From Bacteroides propionicifaciens DSM 19291 = JCM 14649 (lineage in GTDB: Bacteria; Bacteroidota; Bacteroidia; Bacteroidales; Bacteroidaceae), in contig NZ_AQWS01000016.1 in the NCBI RefSeq assembly GCF_000375405.1, positions 1 to 64,000 of the forward strand: a stretch of 64,000 nt of DNA, given 5' to 3'. Below the pieces are notes generated by a model, which saw only the letters and a list, made by a program, of their open reading frames with translations, searched no databases and was not told where the DNA came from. Both the position numbers and the translations under genes were made by a program. Shown one piece after another: positions 47,671 to 58,003 of this stretch (position 1 is the first letter of the stretch; each line of letters begins with the position of its first letter).

Positions 47671-48729
47671 TTAGAATCTAAAGCTTTCGATTAGTTTCTT
47701 GTAGCTTAAGAGTGCGTGTTCAATTTCGGAAACCTTAATGTACTCATTTGCCGTGTGTGAGCGAGCAGACTCTCCTGGGCCAAGTTTAATTGAGGGAAAC
47801 CCCATGAGTGCTTGATCTGAGAGAGTAGGTGAGCCAAAAGGTTTATACCCCTGGCTGATGAGATGTTTGTAGAAAGGGTGTTCTATATGAAGCTGCGAGG
47901 AGTTTAAGCGTGTTGATCTGGCTTTTACTTCGCAACTGGTGTTTGTTTCTATTATTTCTAATAGTTCTTCATTTGTGTAGCATCCATTTCCTCTGATATC
48001 CACTACGAATGAACATTTATCTGGCACTACATTGTGTTGTGAGCCAGCTTCAACTTGTGTTACGCTCATCTGTACAGGTCCTAGAAAAGAAGAAACTTTA
48101 GGGAAATAGAAGTCTTTAAACCATGTAATTTCGTTAATTGCTTTATAGATAGCATTTACTCCCTCTTTCCGTGCCGCATGACCTGCAACTCCTGTTGTCA
48201 GACAATCCAAAACCATTAATCCTTTTTCTGCTACGGCAGGTTGCATCCCTGTGGGTTCTCCAACTATAGCAAGATCGAATTTATCGTACTGCTTTAAAAC
48301 CAATGATATCCCGTTTTTTCCACTAACCTCTTCTTCTGCTGAGGCACAAAATGCGAGATTAAAAGGGAGTTTATCGTATAGCTCTATGGTCGTCAGGAGA
48401 AGGCAGATTAAACTTGCTCCAGCATCGTTACTACCCAGTCCATATAATATGCCCTTTTTGAGTTCAGCGCCGAAAGGGTCTTCGCTCCAGGAGCTAACTG
48501 GCTTGACCGTATCTATGTGAGAGTTCAAGAGTAGTGTGGGTTCTTTGAGGTAGCGCTTCTTATCAAGTATTAGTAAGTTATTCCCAATTCTTTCTAAAGG
48601 CAGTCCCTGATCTTTGATGAATTTTTCCAACATGTCGGCAACAGAGTCTTCTTGTCGACTGAACGAAGCAGTTTTTATAATTGACTGAAGTAAATTTATA
48701 GCTTGTTCTGTAAGGCTTAGTTTTTTCAT
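47671..48729 (-). CDS. M20-family deacylase, probable ArgE-type N-acyl ornithine/citrulline deacylase, 352 aa
   Basis: A zinc-dependent M20 hydrolase. Metal and catalytic residues are H71 and D73 (S-H-I-D-T-V-K-P), D102 (G-S-N-D-A-G-A-S), E133/E134 (E-E-E-V-S-G) and a late His in S-H-T-A-N-E. In Bacteroides the enzyme of this type removes succinyl from N-succinylcitrulline in an unusual arginine pathway; substrate is inferred from the family. I chose ATG at 48729 because it begins the conserved part; an ATG at 48768 would add 13 residues. No other arg genes are adjacent. Confidence 0.75.
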   Translation of the reverse strand: MKKLSLTEQAINLLQSIIKTASFSRQEDSVADMLEKFIKDQGLPLERIGNNLLILDKKRYLKEPTLLLNSHIDTVKPVSSWSEDPFGAELKKGILYGLGSNDAGASLICLLLTTIELYDKLPFNLAFCASAEEEVSGKNGISLVLKQYDKFDLAIVGEPTGMQPAVAEKGLMVLDCLTTGVAGHAARKEGVNAIYKAINEITWFKDFYFPKVSSFLGPVQMSVTQVEAGSQHNVVPDKCSFVVDIRGNGCYTNEELLEIIETNTSCEVKARSTRLNSSQLHIEHPFYKHLISQGYKPFGSPTLSDQALMGFPSIKLGPGESARSHTANEYIKVSEIEHALLSYKKLIESFRF

Positions 48730-48859
48730 GTCTGTATGTTTTATTGTTCTAGTCTTTAAGCTTTCCAAATTTAGGCCTTTGAGAAGATATAACAGCCTAA
48801 ATAATAGTTGTATTTACAATTATTCTCTGCCTAAAATGATGAAATTAATAATTATCCTA

Positions 48860-48867
48860 TACCTTTG
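48860..48867 (+). promoter_or_regulatory. Promoter -7 element of the acyl-CoA ligase gene
   Basis: TACCTTTG matches TAnnTTTG, 24 bp before the ATG at 48892. No good -33 element is present. Confidence 0.45.
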
Positions 48868-48891
48868 TAGCTGAATTTCAAAATATAAGAT

Positions 48892-50694
48892 ATGATATAC
48901 CATCATTTATCTGTTTTAATTCATCGTCAAGCTGAAAAATATGGCGATCGAATAGCAATGAAGTATCGTGACTATGATTTGGCTCAATGGATCCCTATTA
49001 GCTGGAATCAATATTCTGATACTGTTCATAAAGTAGCTAATGCAATGGTTGCTTTGGGGATTGAAGAAACTGAGAATATCGGAGTCTTCTCTCAGAATAA
49101 GCCTGAGTGTCTTTACTGCGATTTTGGGGCATATGCCAATAGGGCTGTTGTTATTCCTTTTTATGCAACAAGTTCTCCTGCTCAAGCTCAGTATATGATT
49201 AATGATGCTCAGATTCGATTTTTGTTCGTGGGTGAGCAATTTCAATATGAAGCTGCTATACGTGTTATTGGTCATTGCCACACGTTGAAGCAAATTATAA
49301 TATTCGATAAAAAAGTCGTTAGAGATCCTAGAGATACCTCTTCGATTTATTTTGATGAGTTTTTAAAGCTTGGTGAGTCTCGTTCTTATGCTGATGTTGT
49401 TCAAGAGCGAACAAGTAAGGCTTCTGGTGACGATTTAGCAAATATTCTTTATACCTCAGGTACTACGGGTGAGCCCAAAGGTGTGATGCTCCATCACTCC
49501 AACTTTATAGAGGCTACTCGTTTGCATCACTTGCGATTAGTTGATCTAACGGATAAAGACGTTTCTCTAAACTTTTTACCCCTTACTCATGTCTTTGAAC
49601 GTGGTTGGGTTTATATCTGCTTTAGTAAGGGTGTACAAGTTTGCGTTAACTTGGTTCCTCAAGATATCCAGACCTCTATGAGGGAGCTTCGCCCTACTGT
49701 TATGTGTAGCGTACCTCGTTTTTGGGAGAAAGTATATTTGGGTGTTATTGAGAAAATCGAAGGTTCTAAGGGTGTTGTTAAGCAACTTATGCTCAATGCT
49801 GTTAAAGTGGGGCGAGAGCATAATAATCATTATATACGTCTGGGTAAGAAACCGCCTAGAATGTTACACCTGAAATATAAGTTCTACGAAAAGACTGTTA
49901 TGCAGGTGCTCAAGAAAACTATCGGATTAGAAAACGGAAACTTTTTCCCTGCTGCTGGAGCTGCTTTGCCAGCCGAAGTTGCCGAATTTGTATATGCAGT
50001 CGGTATAAATGTCATTACTGGCTATGGTTTAACAGAATCTACTGCGACGGTATCTTGTACAAGCAAAACTCATTTTGATTTCCATTCTGTAGGCTTTCCT
50101 ATGGATGATGTTCAAGTGAAAATTGGCGAGAAAGAAGAAATTCTTCTTAAAGGTAAAACGATAACTAAAGGCTACTACAAAAATGCAGAGGCAACTGCTA
50201 AGGCTTTTGATGCTGATGGTTGGTTTCATACCGGTGATACGGGGCACTTTAAAGATGGAGAGTTGTACATGACGGGTCGACTGAAAGATCTGTTTAAAAC
50301 CTCCAACGGAAAATACATTGCGCCTCAGGCTTTGGAGACTAAGTTGGTGATTGATCAGTTTATTGATCAGGTATCGCTTATTGCTGATGCTCGTAAATTT
50401 GTGTCAGCTCTGATTGTTCCGGTCTATAGCAAAGTCGAAGAATATGCTAAGGAGCATGATATCCCTTATAATGATGTTGGAGAGCTTCTTACTGATCCAG
50501 CTATTCTGGCCATGTACAAAAAACGAATTCACACTCTTCAGCAACAATTTGCTTCTTACGAGCAAATAAAGAGCTTTACATTGCTCAAAGAACCCTTCAG
50601 TATGCAGAAGGGAGAACTCACTAATACGTTGAAAATAAAGAGAAATGTAGTTGCTAAAAACTATAAAGAAATCATAGATAAAATGTATAAATAA
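48892..50694 (+). CDS. Long-chain fatty-acid--CoA ligase (AMP-forming), 600 aa
   Basis: ANL-superfamily enzyme that activates fatty acids to acyl-CoA through an acyl-adenylate. The AMP-binding loop Y-T-S-G-T-T-G-E-P-K-G is near 187-197, G-Y-G-L-T-E-S-T near 379, and G-W-F-H-T-G-D-T-G near 443 with G-R-L-K-D-L-F-K-T near 463. The insertion with charged helix near 270-320 is typical of long-chain FadD/FACL proteins. It is monocistronic with a strong terminator. It lies directly upstream of the DUF3467-ribosomal block. Confidence 0.9.
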   Translation: MIYHHLSVLIHRQAEKYGDRIAMKYRDYDLAQWIPISWNQYSDTVHKVANAMVALGIEETENIGVFSQNKPECLYCDFGAYANRAVVIPFYATSSPAQAQYMINDAQIRFLFVGEQFQYEAAIRVIGHCHTLKQIIIFDKKVVRDPRDTSSIYFDEFLKLGESRSYADVVQERTSKASGDDLANILYTSGTTGEPKGVMLHHSNFIEATRLHHLRLVDLTDKDVSLNFLPLTHVFERGWVYICFSKGVQVCVNLVPQDIQTSMRELRPTVMCSVPRFWEKVYLGVIEKIEGSKGVVKQLMLNAVKVGREHNNHYIRLGKKPPRMLHLKYKFYEKTVMQVLKKTIGLENGNFFPAAGAALPAEVAEFVYAVGINVITGYGLTESTATVSCTSKTHFDFHSVGFPMDDVQVKIGEKEEILLKGKTITKGYYKNAEATAKAFDADGWFHTGDTGHFKDGELYMTGRLKDLFKTSNGKYIAPQALETKLVIDQFIDQVSLIADARKFVSALIVPVYSKVEEYAKEHDIPYNDVGELLTDPAILAMYKKRIHTLQQQFASYEQIKSFTLLKEPFSMQKGELTNTLKIKRNVVAKNYKEIIDKMYK

Positions 50695-50700
50695 GCTCAA

Positions 50701-50742
50701 ATAAGAGGGAGAAGTTAAATATTTCTCCCTCTTATGTTTTTT
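50701..50742 (+). terminator. Terminator of the acyl-CoA ligase gene
   Basis: Perfect 13-bp arms (50701-50713 and 50723-50735) followed by a T-rich run. It separates the ligase from the ribosomal block. Confidence 0.88.
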
Positions 50743-50827
50743 ATGCTTTTAAAGCTAATGAGCTAGAAGATAAATTACTATCTTAGCAAATTGATAATCA
50801 GAACCAGTTTAAGATTTATACCCCAAC

Positions 50828-51133
50828 ATGAGTAATAGAGATAAAGAACCCAAAATAGAGATTCAGTTGCCCGAAGATATCGCTGTAGGTAATTACGCAA
50901 ATCTTGTATCTGTGGCGCACTCCTCTTCAGAGTTTGTTATGGATTTTATCTCTCTTTTACCTGGTATGGATAGAGCTAAAGTTAACTCAAGAGTTATTTT
51001 AGCACCAGAACATGCCAAAAGGCTGTTGTTTACGCTTCGTGATAATATAGTCCGATACGAACAAGAGTGTGGTGAGATTGTTCTGGAAGAAATGCAGTTA
51101 CCTCCAATAGGAAATGTTAGGGGAGAGGCATGA
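50828..51133 (+). CDS. DUF3467 protein, 101 aa
   Basis: Small soluble protein with I-Q-L-P-E-D-I-A-V-G-N-Y-A-N-L near 12-26, F-x-M-D-F near 36-40 and P-E-H-A-K-R-L near 60-66, matching DUF3467. In Bacteroidota this gene usually lies between rpoC and rpsL. Here rpoB and rpoC are not upstream; an acyl-CoA ligase gene is. The steady association with the ribosomal and polymerase genes hints at a role in transcription or translation, but no activity is known. Confidence 0.82.
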   Translation: MSNRDKEPKIEIQLPEDIAVGNYANLVSVAHSSSEFVMDFISLLPGMDRAKVNSRVILAPEHAKRLLFTLRDNIVRYEQECGEIVLEEMQLPPIGNVRGEA

Positions 51134-51152
51134 TAAAGAAAAAAGTATAAGG

Positions 51153-51185
51153 TTGTGGATAATTAAAATATTATTTGTAATTTTG
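51153..51185 (+). promoter_or_regulatory. Promoter of the str operon
   Basis: TTG at 51153-51155 and TAATTTTG at 51178-51185 are 22 bp apart. The leader before rpsL is about 60 nt and A/T-rich. Confidence 0.6.
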
Positions 51186-51251
51186 CACCCCGATTATACT
51201 TGATTAGAAATCAATAACAACAATATATAAATAATAAAAACAAATTAAGAA

Positions 51252-51635
51252 ATGCCTACAATTCAACAATTAGTTAGAAAGGGTCGTTCAGTGCTTAAAG
51301 AGAAAAGTCATTCTCCTGCACTAGAATCTTGCCCTCAAAGACGTGGCGTTTGTGTGAGAGTATATACTACTACTCCTAAAAAACCAAACTCTGCGATGCG
51401 TAAAGTGGCTCGTGTTCGTTTGACTAACCAAAAAGAGGTGAACTCTTACATTCCAGGTGAAGGTCACAACTTACAGGAACACTCTATTGTTTTAGTTCGT
51501 GGTGGTCGTGTAAAAGACCTTCCAGGTGTACGTTACCATATTGTACGTGGAACTTTAGATACAGCAGGTGTTGCTGATCGTAAGCAAAGACGTTCTAAAT
51601 ACGGAACAAAACGCCCTAAAGCAGGAAAAAAATAA
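51252..51635 (+). CDS. rpsL: 30S ribosomal protein S12, 127 aa
   Basis: Decoding-centre protein. T-P-K-K-P-N-S-A places K43, and V-K-D-L-P-G-V places K88. Both are the wild-type residues, so no classical S12 streptomycin resistance is predicted. It is the first ribosomal gene of the block, with its own promoter. Confidence 0.98.
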   Translation: MPTIQQLVRKGRSVLKEKSHSPALESCPQRRGVCVRVYTTTPKKPNSAMRKVARVRLTNQKEVNSYIPGEGHNLQEHSIVLVRGGRVKDLPGVRYHIVRGTLDTAGVADRKQRRSKYGTKRPKAGKK

Positions 51636-51644
51636 CAAAAACTT

Positions 51645-51680
51645 AAGAGCCTCTTTATTTTATTAAAGAGACTCTTGTTT
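51645..51680 (+). terminator. Hairpin between rpsL and rpsG
   Basis: Thirteen-base arms (51645-51657 and 51664-51676) pair with one mismatch and are followed by GTTTTG. It looks like a partial terminator. No clear new promoter is seen in the remaining 125 bp before rpsG, so some read-through must occur. The rest of the spacer has only small inverted repeats. Confidence 0.55.
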
Positions 51681-51804
51681 TGATTTTATAATAATAATAA
51701 CTATCGTTTTAGTTTATTGGATAGCTCAAGGTTGAGTAAATGCCCAAGAGTGGGTTTTGAAGACAAATTGATACAACCAAAAACAAAACACTATTTCATC
51801 AAAA

Positions 51805-52281
51805 ATGAGAAAAGCTAAACCAAAAAAACGTGTTGTACTTCCAGATCCACGTTTTAATGATCGTAAGGTTACAAAATTTGTTAACCACTTAATGTATGAT
51901 GGTAAGAAAAATATCTCTTATGAGATTTTTTACACTGCACTAGATATCATTACTGAAAAAATGACTAACGAAGAGAAATCAGCGTTGGATATCTGGAAAA
52001 AAGCTTTGGAAAATGTTACTCCTTTGGTTGAGGTTAAATCTCGTCGTATTGGTGGTGCTACTTTCCAAGTTCCTACAGAAATCATCCCTGCTAGAAAAGA
52101 GTCAATTTCAATGAAAAACTTGATTCTATTTGCACGTAAAAGAGCAGGTAAATCTATGGCTGAAAAGCTTGCTTCTGAAATTCAAGATGCTTATAACGAG
52201 CAAGGTGGATCTTTTAAACGTAAAGAAGAAGTTCATAGAATGGCTGAAGCCAACAGAGCATTCGCTCACTTCCGTTTCTAA
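51805..52281 (+). CDS. rpsG: 30S ribosomal protein S7, 158 aa
   Basis: Primary binder of the 3' major domain of 16S rRNA. The start M-R-K-A-K-P-K-K-R and the conserved [12 protein letters not shown] are intact. In many bacteria S7 represses its own operon by binding the rpsL-rpsG spacer; the 169-bp structured spacer here could be such a site, which is inference. Length is standard. Confidence 0.98.
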   Translation: MRKAKPKKRVVLPDPRFNDRKVTKFVNHLMYDGKKNISYEIFYTALDIITEKMTNEEKSALDIWKKALENVTPLVEVKSRRIGGATFQVPTEIIPARKESISMKNLILFARKRAGKSMAEKLASEIQDAYNEQGGSFKRKEEVHRMAEANRAFAHFRF

Positions 52282-52337
52282 TTCAATCATTCTAGATTTA
52301 CTTTATATATTTAAAACCTAAAAATTAGAATTAGAAA

Positions 52338-54455
52338 ATGTCACAAAAAGATTTACACTTTACAAGAAATATTGGTATCATGGCTCACATTGATGCCGGA
52401 AAGACCACAACTTCTGAGCGTATTCTGTATTACACAGGATTAACTCACAAAATCGGTGAAACTCACGACGGTAGTGCAACCATGGACTGGATGCAACAAG
52501 AACAAGATCGTGGTATCACTATTACATCTGCTGCTACTACTACTTTTTGGAAGTATGACAACCAGATGTATAAAATCAACTTGATTGATACTCCAGGGCA
52601 CGTTGACTTTACTGTAGAGGTAGAGCGTTCTCTTCGTGTGCTTGATGGTGCTGTTGCTACTTATTGTGCTGTTGGTGGTGTTGAGCCTCAATCAGAAACA
52701 GTTTGGAGACAGGCTGACAAATATAACGTTCCACGTATTGGTTACGTAAACAAAATGGACCGTTCTGGTGCAAACTTCTTCGAAGTTGTTCGCCAAATGC
52801 AAACTGTTCTTGGATCTAATCCTTGTCCAGTGGTTATTCCTATCGGTGCTGAAGAAACTTTCGTAGGTTTAGTAGACCTTATCAAAATGAAAGCTATCTA
52901 CTGGCACGATGAAACTATGGGTGCTGACTTTGATGTTGCTGAAATTCCAGCAGATCTTATGGATGAAGCTCAAGAGTGGAGAGATAAAATGCTTGAAAAC
53001 GTTTCTAGCTTTGATGAAGCTTTAATGGAAAAGTATTTTGAAGATCCATCTACAATTACTGAAGAAGACCTTATGCGTGCACTTCGTGCGGCTACTTTGA
53101 CTATGGATATCGTTCCTATGCTTTGTGGTTCTTCTTTCAAAAACAAAGGTGTTCAAACACTTCTTGACTATGCTTGTGCATTTTTACCATCTCCTGTTGA
53201 TACAGGTACTATTGTTGGTACTAATCCAGAAACTGGTGAAGAAGAAGATAGACAGCCTTCAGAAAGCGAAAAAACTTGTGCTTTAGCATTTAAGATCGCA
53301 ACTGACCCTTATGTTGGTCGTTTGACTTTCTTCCGTGTTTACTCAGGTAAAATTGCTGCTGGATCTTATATCTACAACACTCGTTCAGACAAAAAAGAAC
53401 GTGTTTCACGTCTATTCCAAATGCACTCTAATAAACAAAATCCAGTTGATGTAATTGGTGCAGGTGATATTGGTGCAGGAGTAGGATTTAAAGATATTCA
53501 CACAGGTGATACACTTTGTGATGAAGATTTCCCAATCGTACTTGAATCAATGGACTTCCCAGAACCAGTAATCGGTATTGCTATTGAGCCTAAAACTCAA
53601 AAAGATATGGATAAGCTTGGTACAGGTTTGGCTAAACTATCTGAAGAAGATCCAACGTTTACTGTTAAAACTAACGAAGAAACTGGTCAAACAGTTATCT
53701 CGGGTATGGGTGAGTTACACCTTGAAGTACTTATTGAGCGTCTTCGTACTGAGTTTAAAGTAGAATGTAATCAAGGTCGTCCTCAAGTTAACTACAAAGA
53801 GGCTATTACAAAGACTGTTGATTTACGTGAAACTTACAAAAAACAAACTGGTGGTCGTGGTAAATTTGCTGATATCATTGTTAAGATGGGACCAGTTGAT
53901 GAAGACTTCACACTAGGTGGTTTACAATTCGTAGATGAAGTGAAAGGTGGTAATATTCCTAAAGAATTTATCCCTTCAGTTCAAAAAGGTTTCCAAACAG
54001 CTATGAAAAATGGTGTCCTTGCAGGTTATCCATTAGATTCATTAAAAGTTGTTCTTACTGATGGTTCTTTCCACCCTGTTGACTCTGACCAATTATCTTT
54101 CGAGATTTGTGCTATGCAAGCTTATAGAAAAGCTTCTGCTCAAGCAGGTCCTGTGTTGATGGAGCCTATCATGAGATTAGAGGTAGTAACACCTGAAGAA
54201 AACATGGGTGATATTATCGGAGACTTAAATAAACGTCGTGGTCAAGTTGAGGGTATGGAGTCTAGCCGTTCAGGTGCTCGTATCGTTAAAGCTCTTGTTC
54301 CACTAGCTGAAATGTTTGGTTACGTAACATCTTTACGTACTATATCTTCAGGACGTGCAACATCATCAATGGTTTACTCTCACCACGCAGCATTGTCTTC
54401 TTCTATTGCTAAACAAGTACTAGAAGAGTGTGACGGTCGTGTTGATTTAGTATAA
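52338..54455 (+). CDS. fusA: Elongation factor G, 705 aa
   Basis: Translocation GTPase. The G1 loop is A-H-I-D-A-G-K-T near 17-24, D-T-P-G-H lies near 85 and N-K-M-D near 139. Domains II to V are complete. The position in the str operon marks it as the main housekeeping EF-G. No tuf gene follows, unlike in proteobacteria. Confidence 0.97.
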   Translation: MSQKDLHFTRNIGIMAHIDAGKTTTSERILYYTGLTHKIGETHDGSATMDWMQQEQDRGITITSAATTTFWKYDNQMYKINLIDTPGHVDFTVEVERSLRVLDGAVATYCAVGGVEPQSETVWRQADKYNVPRIGYVNKMDRSGANFFEVVRQMQTVLGSNPCPVVIPIGAEETFVGLVDLIKMKAIYWHDETMGADFDVAEIPADLMDEAQEWRDKMLENVSSFDEALMEKYFEDPSTITEEDLMRALRAATLTMDIVPMLCGSSFKNKGVQTLLDYACAFLPSPVDTGTIVGTNPETGEEEDRQPSESEKTCALAFKIATDPYVGRLTFFRVYSGKIAAGSYIYNTRSDKKERVSRLFQMHSNKQNPVDVIGAGDIGAGVGFKDIHTGDTLCDEDFPIVLESMDFPEPVIGIAIEPKTQKDMDKLGTGLAKLSEEDPTFTVKTNEETGQTVISGMGELHLEVLIERLRTEFKVECNQGRPQVNYKEAITKTVDLRETYKKQTGGRGKFADIIVKMGPVDEDFTLGGLQFVDEVKGGNIPKEFIPSVQKGFQTAMKNGVLAGYPLDSLKVVLTDGSFHPVDSDQLSFEICAMQAYRKASAQAGPVLMEPIMRLEVVTPEENMGDIIGDLNKRRGQVEGMESSRSGARIVKALVPLAEMFGYVTSLRTISSGRATSSMVYSHHAALSSSIAKQVLEECDGRVDLV

Positions 54456-54465
54456 CTATAAAACT

Positions 54466-54513
54466 ATAGAACTACGGAAATTAGCGAATGACTCTTAATT
54501 TCTGTAGTTCTAT
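54466..54513 (+). terminator. Long hairpin between fusA and rpsJ
   Basis: Eighteen-base arms (54466-54483 and 54496-54513) pair fully with a single G-U. No T-run follows. It separates the str and S10 gene groups and may be a partial terminator or mRNA processing site. No clear TAnnTTTG promoter is seen before rpsJ. Confidence 0.55.
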
Positions 54514-54554
54514 ATTATGCAATATAAATTTATTTATTTATTATATAATTATTT

Positions 54555-54860
54555 ATGAGTCAAAGAATCAGAATTAAACTCAAATCTTACGACCACAACT
54601 TAGTTGATAAATCAGCTGAGAAGATCGTTAAGACAGTGAAGGCGACTGGTGCTATTGTTAGTGGACCAATTCCATTACCAACTCACAAGCGTATTTTTAC
54701 TGTTAACCGTTCAACTTTCGTTAATAAAAAATCGAGAGAACAATTTCAGCTTAGTTCATTTAAGCGTCTAATCGACATCTATAGCTCTACTGCTAAAACT
54801 GTTGATGCTTTAATGAAATTAGAGTTACCAAGTGGAGTTGAGGTTGAAATTAAGGTTTGA
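54555..54860 (+). CDS. rpsJ: 30S ribosomal protein S10, 101 aa
   Basis: Component of the 30S head and, as NusE, a partner of NusB in antitermination. [11 protein letters not shown] near 3-14 and G-P-I-P-L-P-T near 34 are conserved. First gene of the S10 operon. Confidence 0.98.
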   Translation: MSQRIRIKLKSYDHNLVDKSAEKIVKTVKATGAIVSGPIPLPTHKRIFTVNRSTFVNKKSREQFQLSSFKRLIDIYSSTAKTVDALMKLELPSGVEVEIKV

Positions 54861-54880
54861 TAAATTAAAAATTTACTGAA

Positions 54881-55498
54881 ATGCCAGGATTAATAGGAAA
54901 AAAAATCGGAATGACATCCGTATTCAGTGCCGAGGGTAAAAATGTACCATGCACTGTTATCGAAGTAGGTCCTTGTGTCGTTACTCAGGTTAAGTCTCTT
55001 GAAAAAGATGGTTATGAGGCTGTTCAAATTGGTTTTATGGATCAAAAGGACAAGCATACTTCAAAACCATTGATGGGACACTTTAAAAGAGCTGGAGTAG
55101 CGCCAAAGAGACACTTGGCCGAGTTCAAGGGTTTTAATCAAGAGTTGAATTTAGGTGATGCTATAACAGTGGATTTCCTAAGTGATACCGTTTATGTAGA
55201 CGTTGTAGGTACTTCCAAAGGTAAGGGCTTCCAAGGTGTTGTTAAAAGACACAACTTCGGTGGTGTTGGACAATCAACTCACGGTCAACATAACAGACAA
55301 CGTAAGCCAGGTTCTATTGGTGCTGCTTCTTACCCTGCGAAAGTATTCAAAGGAATGAGAATGGGTGGCCAAATGGGTGGCGACAGAGTTACTGTTCAAA
55401 ACTTACAAGTATTAAAAGTAATCGCGGAACACAATTTACTATTAGTAAAAGGTTCGGTTCCAGGTTGCAAAGGTTCAATCGTTTTAATTGAAAAATAA
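54881..55498 (+). CDS. rplC: 50S ribosomal protein L3, 205 aa
   Basis: Early assembly protein near the peptidyl transferase centre. [10 protein letters not shown] at the start and G-M-R-M-G-G-Q-M-G near 155-163 are family marks. Its stop shares a base with the rplD start (TAATG), so the two are translationally coupled. Confidence 0.98.
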   Translation: MPGLIGKKIGMTSVFSAEGKNVPCTVIEVGPCVVTQVKSLEKDGYEAVQIGFMDQKDKHTSKPLMGHFKRAGVAPKRHLAEFKGFNQELNLGDAITVDFLSDTVYVDVVGTSKGKGFQGVVKRHNFGGVGQSTHGQHNRQRKPGSIGAASYPAKVFKGMRMGGQMGGDRVTVQNLQVLKVIAEHNLLLVKGSVPGCKGSIVLIEK

Positions 55499-56124
55499 TG
55501 GAAGTTAACGTATTAAACATAAAGGGTGAAGACACTGGAAGAAAGGTTACGTTAAACGAATCTATCTTCGGTATTGAGCCAAACGACCATGCTATTTATC
55601 TAGATGTTAAGCAGCACATGGCTAACAAACGTCAAGGTACTCACAAAACTAAAGAGAGAAATGAAATCGCCGGTTCAAGACGTAAACTAGGCCGCCAAAA
55701 AGGTGGTGGTGGTGCTCGTCGTGGTGATATTAAATCTCCACTATTAGTTGGTGGTGGCCGTGTATTTGGTCCAACTCCAAGAGATTACTCTTTCAAAGTG
55801 AATAAAAAAACAAAAGCTTTAGCAAGAAGATCGGCTTTGTCTTACAAGGCACAAGGTTTATCGATTATTGTTGTTGAAGACTTCGCTTTTGAAACACCTA
55901 AAACAAAGGAGTTTATCTCAATCACTAATAATCTTAAAGTTTCTGATAAAAAGCTACTTATGATTTTAACAGAAGCAAATAAAAATGTATATTTGTCAGC
56001 TCGTAATATTAAGGGTGCTGAAGTGAACGCAGTTTCTCATTTAAACACTTATGGTGTTTTGAATGCTGGAATTCTTGTGGTTACTGAAAGCGCTTTGTCG
56101 GCTATTGACAATATTTTAATGTAA
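55498..56124 (+). CDS. rplD: 50S ribosomal protein L4, 208 aa
   Basis: Lines the exit tunnel with its extended loop, seen here as the basic [12 protein letters not shown] near 63-74. In Escherichia coli it also represses the S10 operon; no matching leader is evident here. Confidence 0.97.
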   Translation: MEVNVLNIKGEDTGRKVTLNESIFGIEPNDHAIYLDVKQHMANKRQGTHKTKERNEIAGSRRKLGRQKGGGGARRGDIKSPLLVGGGRVFGPTPRDYSFKVNKKTKALARRSALSYKAQGLSIIVVEDFAFETPKTKEFISITNNLKVSDKKLLMILTEANKNVYLSARNIKGAEVNAVSHLNTYGVLNAGILVVTESALSAIDNILM

Positions 56125-56138
56125 AAAGGAGGCTTATA
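56125..56138 (+). promoter_or_regulatory. Strong Shine-Dalgarno site before rplW
   Basis: AAAAGGAGG lies about 7 nt before the rplW ATG. A full anti-SD match is rare in this window, where most genes lack one. Confidence 0.7.
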
Positions 56139-56429
56139 ATGGGAATTATTATTAGACCGTTAGTTACAGAGAAAATGACAGACATCACTGAAACAAGCAA
56201 TCGTTTTGGTTTTGTTGTTCGTCCTGAGGCTAACAAGCTACAAATAAAGAGAGAAATTGAAGCCCTTTACAATGTTACAGTAGCTGATGTTAATACAATG
56301 AAGTATAAGGGTAAGTCTAAAACTCGTTATACAAGAGCAGGTATTATCAGTGGAAAAACAAATGCTTTTAAGAAAGCTATTGTTACATTGAAAGAAGGAG
56401 ATACTATAGACTTTTATAGCAATATTTAA
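56139..56429 (+). CDS. rplW: 50S ribosomal protein L23, 96 aa
   Basis: Exit-tunnel protein that docks trigger factor and [12 protein letters not shown] at the start and K-Y-K-G-K-S-K near 49 are typical. It is preceded by one of the few clear Shine-Dalgarno sequences in the window. Confidence 0.97.
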   Translation: MGIIIRPLVTEKMTDITETSNRFGFVVRPEANKLQIKREIEALYNVTVADVNTMKYKGKSKTRYTRAGIISGKTNAFKKAIVTLKEGDTIDFYSNI

Positions 56430-56434
56430 TAAAA

Positions 56435-57256
56435 ATGGCAGTACGTAAAATGAAGCCCACTACACCGGGGCAAAGACATAAAATTATTGGTACTTTCGAG
56501 GAGATTACTGCACGTGTACCAGAAAAATCTCTTGTAACAGGTAAGAGAAAATCGGGTGGTAGAAATGCAATTGGTCGTATGACTATGCGTTATATCGGAG
56601 GCGGTCACCGCCAGAAACTCCGTTTTATCGACTTCAAGAGAAATAAGGACGGTGTTCCAGCAGTTGTAAAATCAATTGAGTACGATCCAAATCGTTCGGC
56701 TCGTATCGCATTGTTATACTATGCTGATGGTGAGAAAAGATACATTATTGCTCCCAATGGATTAGAAGTTGGAGCGACTCTATTATCAGGCGAGAATGCT
56801 GCACCAGAAGTTGGTAATGCATTACCTCTAGCAAATATCCCTGTGGGTACTGTAATTCATAACATTGAATTACGTCCAGGTCAAGGTGCTGCTTTCGCTC
56901 GTTCAGCAGGTAATTATGCTCAGCTTACTTCTCGTGAAGGCAAGTACTGTGTAATTAAAATGCCTTCAGGCGAGGTTCGTCAAATCTTGAGTGCTTGTAA
57001 AGCTACTATTGGTAGTGTTGGTAATTCAGATCACGCTCTTGAGAGATCGGGTAAAGCTGGTCGTTCAAGATGGTTGGGACGTAGACCACGTACTAGAGGT
57101 GTTGTAATGAATCCTGTGGATCACCCAATGGGTGGTGGTGAAGGTAAAGCTTCAGGAGGGCATCCAAGATCTCGTAAGGGACTTTATGCTAAAGGTCTTA
57201 AGACTAGAGCTCCTAAGAAGCATTCATCTAAGTACATCATCGAGAGAAGAAAGTAA
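56435..57256 (+). CDS. rplB: 50S ribosomal protein L2, 273 aa
   Basis: Core protein of the peptidyl transferase region. The conserved C-terminal [12 protein letters not shown] near 224-235, with the His essential for activity in the family, is intact. Length is standard. Confidence 0.98.
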   Translation: MAVRKMKPTTPGQRHKIIGTFEEITARVPEKSLVTGKRKSGGRNAIGRMTMRYIGGGHRQKLRFIDFKRNKDGVPAVVKSIEYDPNRSARIALLYYADGEKRYIIAPNGLEVGATLLSGENAAPEVGNALPLANIPVGTVIHNIELRPGQGAAFARSAGNYAQLTSREGKYCVIKMPSGEVRQILSACKATIGSVGNSDHALERSGKAGRSRWLGRRPRTRGVVMNPVDHPMGGGEGKASGGHPRSRKGLYAKGLKTRAPKKHSSKYIIERRK

Positions 57257-57279
57257 TAAACTGATTAATTGAAGAATTT

Positions 57280-57546
57280 ATGAGTCGTTCATTAAAAAAA
57301 GGTCCATATATCGACATTAAACTTGAAAAAAAGATTCTTGCTATGAATGAAGAAGGCAAGAAGAATGTTGTGAAAACCTGGGCTAGAGCCTCAATGATAT
57401 CTCCAGATTTTGTTGGACATACTGTTGCGGTTCACAATGGAAATAAATTTATTCCTGTTTATGTTACTGAGAATATGGTTGGGCACAAGCTTGGTGAATT
57501 TTCACCAACTCGTACCTTCAAAGGCCACTCAGGTAATAGAAGATAA
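57280..57546 (+). CDS. rpsS: 30S ribosomal protein S19, 88 aa
   Basis: 30S head protein contacting the A-site region. S-R-S-L-K-K-G-P-Y at the start and [11 protein letters not shown] near 69 are conserved. Confidence 0.98.
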   Translation: MSRSLKKGPYIDIKLEKKILAMNEEGKKNVVKTWARASMISPDFVGHTVAVHNGNKFIPVYVTENMVGHKLGEFSPTRTFKGHSGNRR

Positions 57547-57585
57547 GCAGGTTCTTATTATCGAACAAAAAAGTAATAAATTATA

Positions 57586-57996
57586 ATGGGAGCAAGAAAA
57601 AGAATATCGGCTGAAAAAAGAAAAGAAGCCCTTAAAACCACGTATTTTGCGAAGATGAACAATGTTCCTACTTCTCCACGAAAAATGCGCTATGTCGTAG
57701 ACATGATTCGTGGGATGGAAGTTAACAAAGCACTTGGTGTGTTGAAGTTTTCTTCTAAGGAAGCAGCTGCACGAGTTGAGAAACTCTTACGTTCAGCTAT
57801 TGCGAACTGGGAGCAAAAAAATGATCGAAAAGCTGAAACTGGTGAACTTTTTGTAACAAATATCTTTGTTGATGGTGGTGCTATGTTGAAACGTATGCGT
57901 CCAGCGCCTCAAGGTAGAGCTTACAGAATTCGTAAACGTTCTAACCATGTTACGCTATTCGTTGATTCTAAAAATACTAACAACGAATTAAATTAA
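57586..57996 (+). CDS. rplV: 50S ribosomal protein L22, 136 aa
   Basis: Tunnel protein with a long beta hairpin ([15 protein letters not shown] near 98-112), the site of macrolide-resistance changes elsewhere; none is obvious here. The N-terminus is about 20 residues longer than in Escherichia coli, a Bacteroidota feature. Confidence 0.97.
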   Translation: MGARKRISAEKRKEALKTTYFAKMNNVPTSPRKMRYVVDMIRGMEVNKALGVLKFSSKEAAARVEKLLRSAIANWEQKNDRKAETGELFVTNIFVDGGAMLKRMRPAPQGRAYRIRKRSNHVTLFVDSKNTNNELN

Positions 57997-58003
57997 GGTA
58001 TAG

